Part shown: positions 34,389 to 37,797 of the stretch, one piece after another
Layout of the letters: every line of letters starts with the position of its first letter
Numbering within the stretch: the first letter of the stretch is position 1
From: Chelativorans sp. ZYF759
GTDB lineage: Bacteria > Pseudomonadota > Alphaproteobacteria > Rhizobiales > Rhizobiaceae
DNA: 37,797 nt
Reading direction: 5' to 3'
NCBI RefSeq assembly: GCF_012911015.1
Contig: NZ_WVVV01000023.1
Span: forward strand, 468 to 38,264
Program-made: the position numbers and the translations under genes
The notes under the pieces: generated by a model
Database searches by the model: none
What the model saw: only the letters and a program-made list of their open reading frames with translations
What the model was told of the DNA's origin: nothing

Positions 34389-35318
34389 ATGAGCAGGAAA
34401 GAGAGAAACGAAAAGCGCGTCGACATCTATGCGCGGATCACCGAGCGCATCGTCGCGCAACTGGAAGAAGGCGTGCGGCCCTGGACCCAACCTTGGAGTA
34501 CCGGCAATGCAACGGGCCGCATCACACGCCCGCTCCGCCACAATGGCGAGCCCTATTCCGGCATGAACGTGCTGCTGCTGTGGTCGGAGAGTATGGCGCG
34601 GGGCTATGCCGCCCCGATATGGATGACATACCGGCAGGCAAGCGAACTGGGCGCCCATGTCCGAAAGGGCGAGACCAGCACCACCGTGATCTATGCCAGC
34701 AGGTTCACAAAGACCGAAACCGATGCGCGTGGCGATGAGGTCGAGCGGGATATACCGTTCCTGCGCGCCTATGGCGTGTTCAATGTCGAGCAGATCGAGG
34801 GTCTGCCCGAGCAGTACTACCATCGGCCCAAGCCAATCCTCGATCCGGTCGAACGGATCGAACATGCCGACCGCTTTTTCGCAAACACCGGTGCAGTCAT
34901 CCGCCATGGTGGGACCAAGGCGTTCTATTCTCCGTCGACCGACCATATCCAGATGCCGCCCTTCGAGACATTCAGGGACGCGGCCTCATATGTCGCGGTG
35001 CTGAGTCACGAGCATGTCCACTGGACAGCCAGCCCTGATCGCGTCGGCCGTGACCTCTCCCGCTATGCCATAGACAGATCCGAACGGGCGCGGGAGGAAC
35101 TGGTGGCCGAGATTGGGTCAGCGCTGTTGTGCGCCGATCTTGGCATTGTACCGGAGCTTGAACCGCGCCCCGATCATGCTGCTTACTTGGGTGGCTGGCT
35201 CACCGTATTGGCCTGTGATAAGCGGGCGATCTTCTGTGCCGCGGCCCATGCGCAGCGTGCCGTCAACTTCCTCCACGGCCTCCAGCCATCCGCTTCAGAA
35301 GAGCGCGAGGCGGCGTGA
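34389..35318 (+). CDS. ardC: ArdC-type anti-restriction protein
   Basis: This 309-residue protein has normal ArdC length. The N-terminal single-strand DNA-binding domain (DIYARITERIVAQLEEGVRP, then YSGMNVLLLW) is followed by a zincin metalloprotease domain. That domain has H207-E208-H-V-H211 and the likely third ligand E241 in EELVAEIG. ArdC proteins bind transferred single-stranded DNA and protect it from restriction on arrival in a recipient. The gene has its own long leader; the start is preceded by GGAGG and CAGGAAA. Together with the methylase-helicase it suggests a double anti-defence load. Confidence 0.88.
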   Translation: MSRKERNEKRVDIYARITERIVAQLEEGVRPWTQPWSTGNATGRITRPLRHNGEPYSGMNVLLLWSESMARGYAAPIWMTYRQASELGAHVRKGETSTTVIYASRFTKTETDARGDEVERDIPFLRAYGVFNVEQIEGLPEQYYHRPKPILDPVERIEHADRFFANTGAVIRHGGTKAFYSPSTDHIQMPPFETFRDAASYVAVLSHEHVHWTASPDRVGRDLSRYAIDRSERAREELVAEIGSALLCADLGIVPELEPRPDHAAYLGGWLTVLACDKRAIFCAAAHAQRAVNFLHGLQPSASEEREAA

Positions 35319-35506
35319 TGGTCACGCCTCGTTTGGTGATCGGGAGAGGGCGGGTGTTCCCAACTGGCTCTGCGGGGCACTGGTTTGCGCGGGCGCCGAG
35401 CCGCCAATCATCGCGGACACGAACAGGAGAACAGGCCACCTTGCCGCGGCGCCAAGCGAGGTGTGAACGTCCCTCGCAGTAGGCCCGTTAAGGCCAGTTC
35501 GACAGG

Positions 35507-35647
35507 GTGTGCTGCAACGGAACCTTGCACAATCGCACCCTGGCCAATCATATCCATGTGGTACGCGATGTCGTTTCCGGTGCTCCCTTCAGGGCGCTTG
35601 TGGGCCGCAACGGCGCCTCGCGGGACGGCTGCAGCATCAGTCTCTGA
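35507..35647 (+). CDS. Possible small protein, 46 codons, GTG start
   Basis: The frame reads CCNGTLHNRTLANHIHVVRD, then VVSGAPFRALVGRNGASRDG, and ends at TGA 35645. Third positions are C-rich and the peptide looks protein-like. The only start is GTG with a weak AAGG upstream, and I know no relative. It may be a gene remnant. Confidence 0.25.
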   Translation: MCCNGTLHNRTLANHIHVVRDVVSGAPFRALVGRNGASRDGCSISL

Positions 35648-35950
35648 TGCCGACCATGCCATCGATGCCGAACCACGATGCGCGGGGGGACAGCTCGTTC
35701 CTTCCGGACCTTGAAACCGGTCAACCCTTCTGCGGCTCGATGAGGCATGTCTGACCGGGGATCGGCTTTGCCTCGATCGTTATCCCGCAACGTCCATCCG
35801 CAACTTTCTTCCCCTGCCGGCTGCGCCGCCATTCCTCGCGGAACAAGAAAGCTGCTCCCGGCCGCCCTTCATTCCATTCCGGCCCTCGCGGGTGCGGTCC
35901 GATCGTCCCCGGTCTTTCGACTGCCATCGAGGTCGCGAAGGGCGCGGCCC

Positions 35951-35968
35951 GAAACCCAAGGAAAGGAA
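35951..35968 (+). repeat. Leader block shared with the 29956 gene, copy 2
   Basis: This is an exact copy of the 18-bp block at 29933-29950, again ending just before the start codon (ATG 35976). Confidence 0.75.
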
Positions 35969-35975
35969 CTTCACC

Positions 35976-36290
35976 ATGGCCACCATCGGCACCTTCACCA
36001 GCACTGCAAGCGGTTTCACCGGCACGATCAAGACGCTCAACCTCAACGTCAAGGCGCGCATCGAGCGGGTCGAGACGCCCTCCGACAAGGGACCGCAGTT
36101 CCGCATCTTCGCAGGCGCCAATGTCGAACTGGGGGCAGCCTGGCAGAAAACCGCCAAGGATACCGAGCGCGACTACCTCTCGGTCAAGCTGGATGACCCG
36201 AGCTTCCCGGCCCCGATCTACGCCACCCTGATTGAGGTGGACGGGCAGGAAGGCCTCCAGCTCATCTGGTCCCGCCCGAACCGGGACTGA
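35976..36290 (+). CDS. DUF736 family protein
   Basis: This 104-residue protein is full length for DUF736. It reads [20 protein letters not shown], then [20 protein letters not shown] and [20 protein letters not shown]. The family is beta-rich, very common on alphaproteobacterial plasmids and ICEs, and of unknown function. The ribosome site is the AAGGAAAGGAA of the shared leader block. It converges on the WGR gene with a joint terminator between them. Confidence 0.9.
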   Translation: MATIGTFTSTASGFTGTIKTLNLNVKARIERVETPSDKGPQFRIFAGANVELGAAWQKTAKDTERDYLSVKLDDPSFPAPIYATLIEVDGQEGLQLIWSRPNRD

Positions 36291-36300
36291 CCGGCTCACC

Positions 36301-36331
36301 AAGCGGCCCCGTCAATCAGGCGGGGTCGCTT
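36301..36331. terminator. Bidirectional terminator between DUF736 and WGR genes
   Basis: AAGCGGCCCCG and CGGGGTCGCTT form an 11-bp stem (one G-T pair) with a nine-base loop. It lies 10 bp after the DUF736 stop and covers the WGR stop, so one hairpin can serve both convergent genes. Confidence 0.6.
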
Positions 36332-36590
36332 CTGCATGCCGACGGGAAGATCTCGGTCGATAGCCGCGCATCCTCTTGGTGCGTAGGATTTCAAGGAAGA
36401 GGCCGACGGCCTCACGCTCGCTGTCGAAGGAATGCTGGACCATGCGACCGCGCGTTCCAATGCGTCCCCAGCGGCGGACGAGGCAGGCCTGGCCGAACAG
36501 TGTCTCCTCGATCGACAGCGCATAGAACCGGGCCATGTTCTGGCCCGGGTCATGCCGTTCGATGTAGAGCCGATAGTGATGCGCGATCAT
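36312..36590 (-). CDS. WGR domain protein
   Basis: This 92-residue stand-alone WGR domain reads YRLYIERHDPGQNMARFYAL, then W41-G42-R43 in VRRWGRIGTRGRM, then FDSEREAVGLFLEILRTKRM. WGR domains bind nucleic acid ends in eukaryotic PARPs. Single-domain bacterial forms are frequent on rhizobial plasmids and have no proven role. No strong ribosome site is seen before the start. Confidence 0.85.
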   Translation of the reverse strand: MIAHHYRLYIERHDPGQNMARFYALSIEETLFGQACLVRRWGRIGTRGRMVQHSFDSEREAVGLFLEILRTKRMRGYRPRSSRRHAEATPPD

Positions 36591-36690
36591 GTCGAACAGA
36601 ATCGCGCACTACCTGTCCGCGGTCCAATGACAGGTTTGAATCACTGGACCCGGATCGATTCACTCCGGTGATGGATCGCCCCAGGAATGA

Positions 36691-36969
36691 TCAGCCGTTC
36701 AACGCGTCCTTGACGGCCTTCGCCGGCGCAAAAGTCAGCTTCCTGGAGGCTGCGATCTTGATGGTGGCACCGGTCGACGGATTACGTCCCTCGCGCGCCG
36801 GCGTGTCCTTGACCTTGAACTTGCCAAAGCCTGGGATGCTGGTCTCGGCGCCCGAACGCGCGGCATCGGTGACCTGCTTGAACACGCTCTCCACGGTTGC
36901 CTTGGCCTGTGCCTTGGTGAGGTTCTGCTCAGTTGCGATCTTGTCTGAGATTTCTGTCGTCGTTGTCAT
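36691..36969 (-). CDS. HU-family DNA-binding protein
   Basis: Starting at ATG 36969 (GAGGAAAA upstream on its strand) gives 92 residues, the standard HU length; the longer frame adds 16 unlike residues. The motif IPGFGKFKVKDTPAREGRNP holds the beta arm with R62-N63-P64, whose proline wedges into DNA. Element-borne HU proteins usually act in nucleoid packing or recombination. The 100 bp between this gene and the WGR gene hold nothing I can identify. Confidence 0.92.
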   Translation of the reverse strand: MTTTTEISDKIATEQNLTKAQAKATVESVFKQVTDAARSGAETSIPGFGKFKVKDTPAREGRNPSTGATIKIAASRKLTFAPAKAVKDALNG

Positions 36970-37056
36970 CAAGTTTTCCTCGGTGCTTCTTCGTTGGTCG
37001 TCTTGGGATGCAGGCAATACCCGCAGTGGCAGGGTCCTACGATCGGGCGATTCCGC

Positions 37057-37533
37057 TCACTTGCCGAACTTCAATCCGAGCTTCTTACGCCGAGGAGCTG
37101 GAGCGGGCTTTGCTGGTTCGGGAACAGCCTTTCGTCCCAGCCCGCTCGCCTTGGCAAGAGCGGAACGCGCCGCCGAATAGTTTGGCGCCACCATCGGATA
37201 ATCGGCCGGAAGGTTCCACTTCTGGCGATATTGGTCGGGTGTCATGTTGTGGTGGGTCGCCAGATGGCGCTTGAGCGACTTGAACTTCTTTCCGTCCTCG
37301 AGGCTGATCAGATAGTCCGGGGTTACAGACTTCTTGATCGGGACGGCCGGAACCGGCTTGGACTCCGCCGGGGCTGCGGCGCCATTCGCCAGACCGCTGA
37401 TCGCGGCGTGAATGTCGGCAATCAGCTTTGGCAAATCCGAGGAGGGAAGCGGGTTGTTGCTGACATAGGCGGCCACGATGTCGGTCGTCTGTTCAATCAG
37501 GTTCTGTTTTGTCTCGGTGGTGGTTTCCGGCAT
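37057..37533 (-). CDS. Ros/MucR family regulator without zinc cysteines
   Basis: ATG 37533 gives 158 residues; ATG 37545 four codons upstream is possible. The N-terminal helices EQTTDIVAAYVSNNPLPSSD are the Ros/MucR oligomerisation part. The DNA-binding core is TPDYLISLEDGKKFKSLKRH, followed by LATHHNMTPDQYRQKWNLPA. In zinc-binding Ros the two cysteines sit in CLEC; here these positions are S77 and D80, while H90, H94 and H95 are kept. Some Mesorhizobium Ros homologues are known to fold without zinc. Ros/MucR proteins silence many promoters by binding AT-rich DNA. The C-terminus is a Lys/Pro/Ala-rich tail. Confidence 0.88.
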   Translation of the reverse strand: MPETTTETKQNLIEQTTDIVAAYVSNNPLPSSDLPKLIADIHAAISGLANGAAAPAESKPVPAVPIKKSVTPDYLISLEDGKKFKSLKRHLATHHNMTPDQYRQKWNLPADYPMVAPNYSAARSALAKASGLGRKAVPEPAKPAPAPRRKKLGLKFGK

Positions 37534-37748
37534 CGCTCTGTCCATAGGGGCTGCGGGGTGGGATCGGTAAAGCTCGGCTGTCTCGCTACAGCATGAAACC
37601 ACACCTGTATAGACGACCTGAGCCGAGCTACCTCAGTTCGAATTTCGGGTTTCGACCTCATGCACGAACCCGCTTCGCGGGAGGGGCGCCTTGGCCTGAG
37701 ATGGCGTAGTATTCGTAGTCTTTGAGCAGGTGGCGGCGGGCGACCCGA

Positions 37749-37785
37749 CCATGGAGTTCCCTTCAACGAGAGGAACTCGCCATGG
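37749..37785 (+). promoter_or_regulatory. Hairpin over the start region of a gene leaving the window
   Basis: GAGTTCC (37754-37760) and GGAACTC (37772-37778) pair. The stem can be extended by CCATGG on both sides with a two-base bulge, giving arms of about 12 bp. It covers AGAGGA (37769-37774) and the ATG at 37782, which would start a gene of which only five codons (MATPS) are in view. A second open frame starts at ATG 37751, so the true start is uncertain. Confidence 0.35.
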
Positions 37786-37797
37786 CTACCCCATCGA

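Larger units (their letters stand above)
35319..35975 (+). other. Long leader region before DUF736
   Basis: These 657 bp hold no gene I can firmly support, only a possible 46-codon frame at 35507. The second half is the DUF736 leader, with CCTTCCGGACC at 35700-35710 and the 18-bp shared block at its end. Confidence 0.5.

Overview
The window reads as a piece of a GC-rich alphaproteobacterial genome, most likely from the Hyphomicrobiales (Rhizobiales). The grounds are a single-chain methylmalonyl-CoA mutase, a Ros/MucR-type regulator, and a block of small families (DUF736, DUF1419, DUF3085, DUF7007, ArdC) that I associate with rhizobial plasmids and integrative elements. It splits into two parts at about 16.5-16.9 kb.

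Left part, metabolic. Positions 1-7947 hold a tightly packed plus-strand operon for valine and propionyl-CoA breakdown. In order these are the 3' end of propionyl-CoA carboxylase alpha, both electron-transfer flavoprotein subunits, methylmalonyl-CoA mutase, an isobutyryl-CoA dehydrogenase-like enzyme, 3-hydroxyisobutyrate dehydrogenase and 3-hydroxyisobutyryl-CoA hydrolase. A type III pantothenate kinase (TTG start) follows. Positions 9129-16220 hold a second catabolic cluster: an FMN reductase, a vicinal-oxygen-chelate dioxygenase-like protein, a beta-keto-acid cleavage enzyme (BKACE/DUF849), an FAA-hydrolase-family enzyme, a GntR/FCD regulator and a complete three-gene TRAP transporter. Two related AT-rich sites, each about 110 bp before the first gene of a plus-strand unit, look like operators for the GntR protein. 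I do not recognise this enzyme set as a named pathway. It is the best candidate here for an undescribed metabolic system.

Boundary. A small truncated gene and the 3' end of a decayed IS3-family element (16235 to about 16870) separate the catabolic DNA from the rest.

Right part, mobile-element backbone. Positions 17007-37542 carry a Toprim protein, DUF1419 and DUF3085 proteins (the latter frameshifted), a 1697-residue methylase-helicase fusion resembling phage DarB-type anti-restriction proteins, a RES/Xre toxin-antitoxin pair, an orphan ParB-like protein, a three-gene coupled unit including DUF7007, a Phd/MazF-like pair, a group II intron inserted antisense into the leader of a 61-residue gene, ArdC, DUF736, a WGR protein, HU and a Ros/MucR-like regulator lacking both zinc cysteines. 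No relaxase, integrase, conjugation gene, replication initiator or ParA is in view, so this is an inner slice of a larger element. Several genes sit behind long GC-rich leaders, and two of these leaders share an exact 18-bp block. I saw no tRNA, rRNA or CRISPR array.
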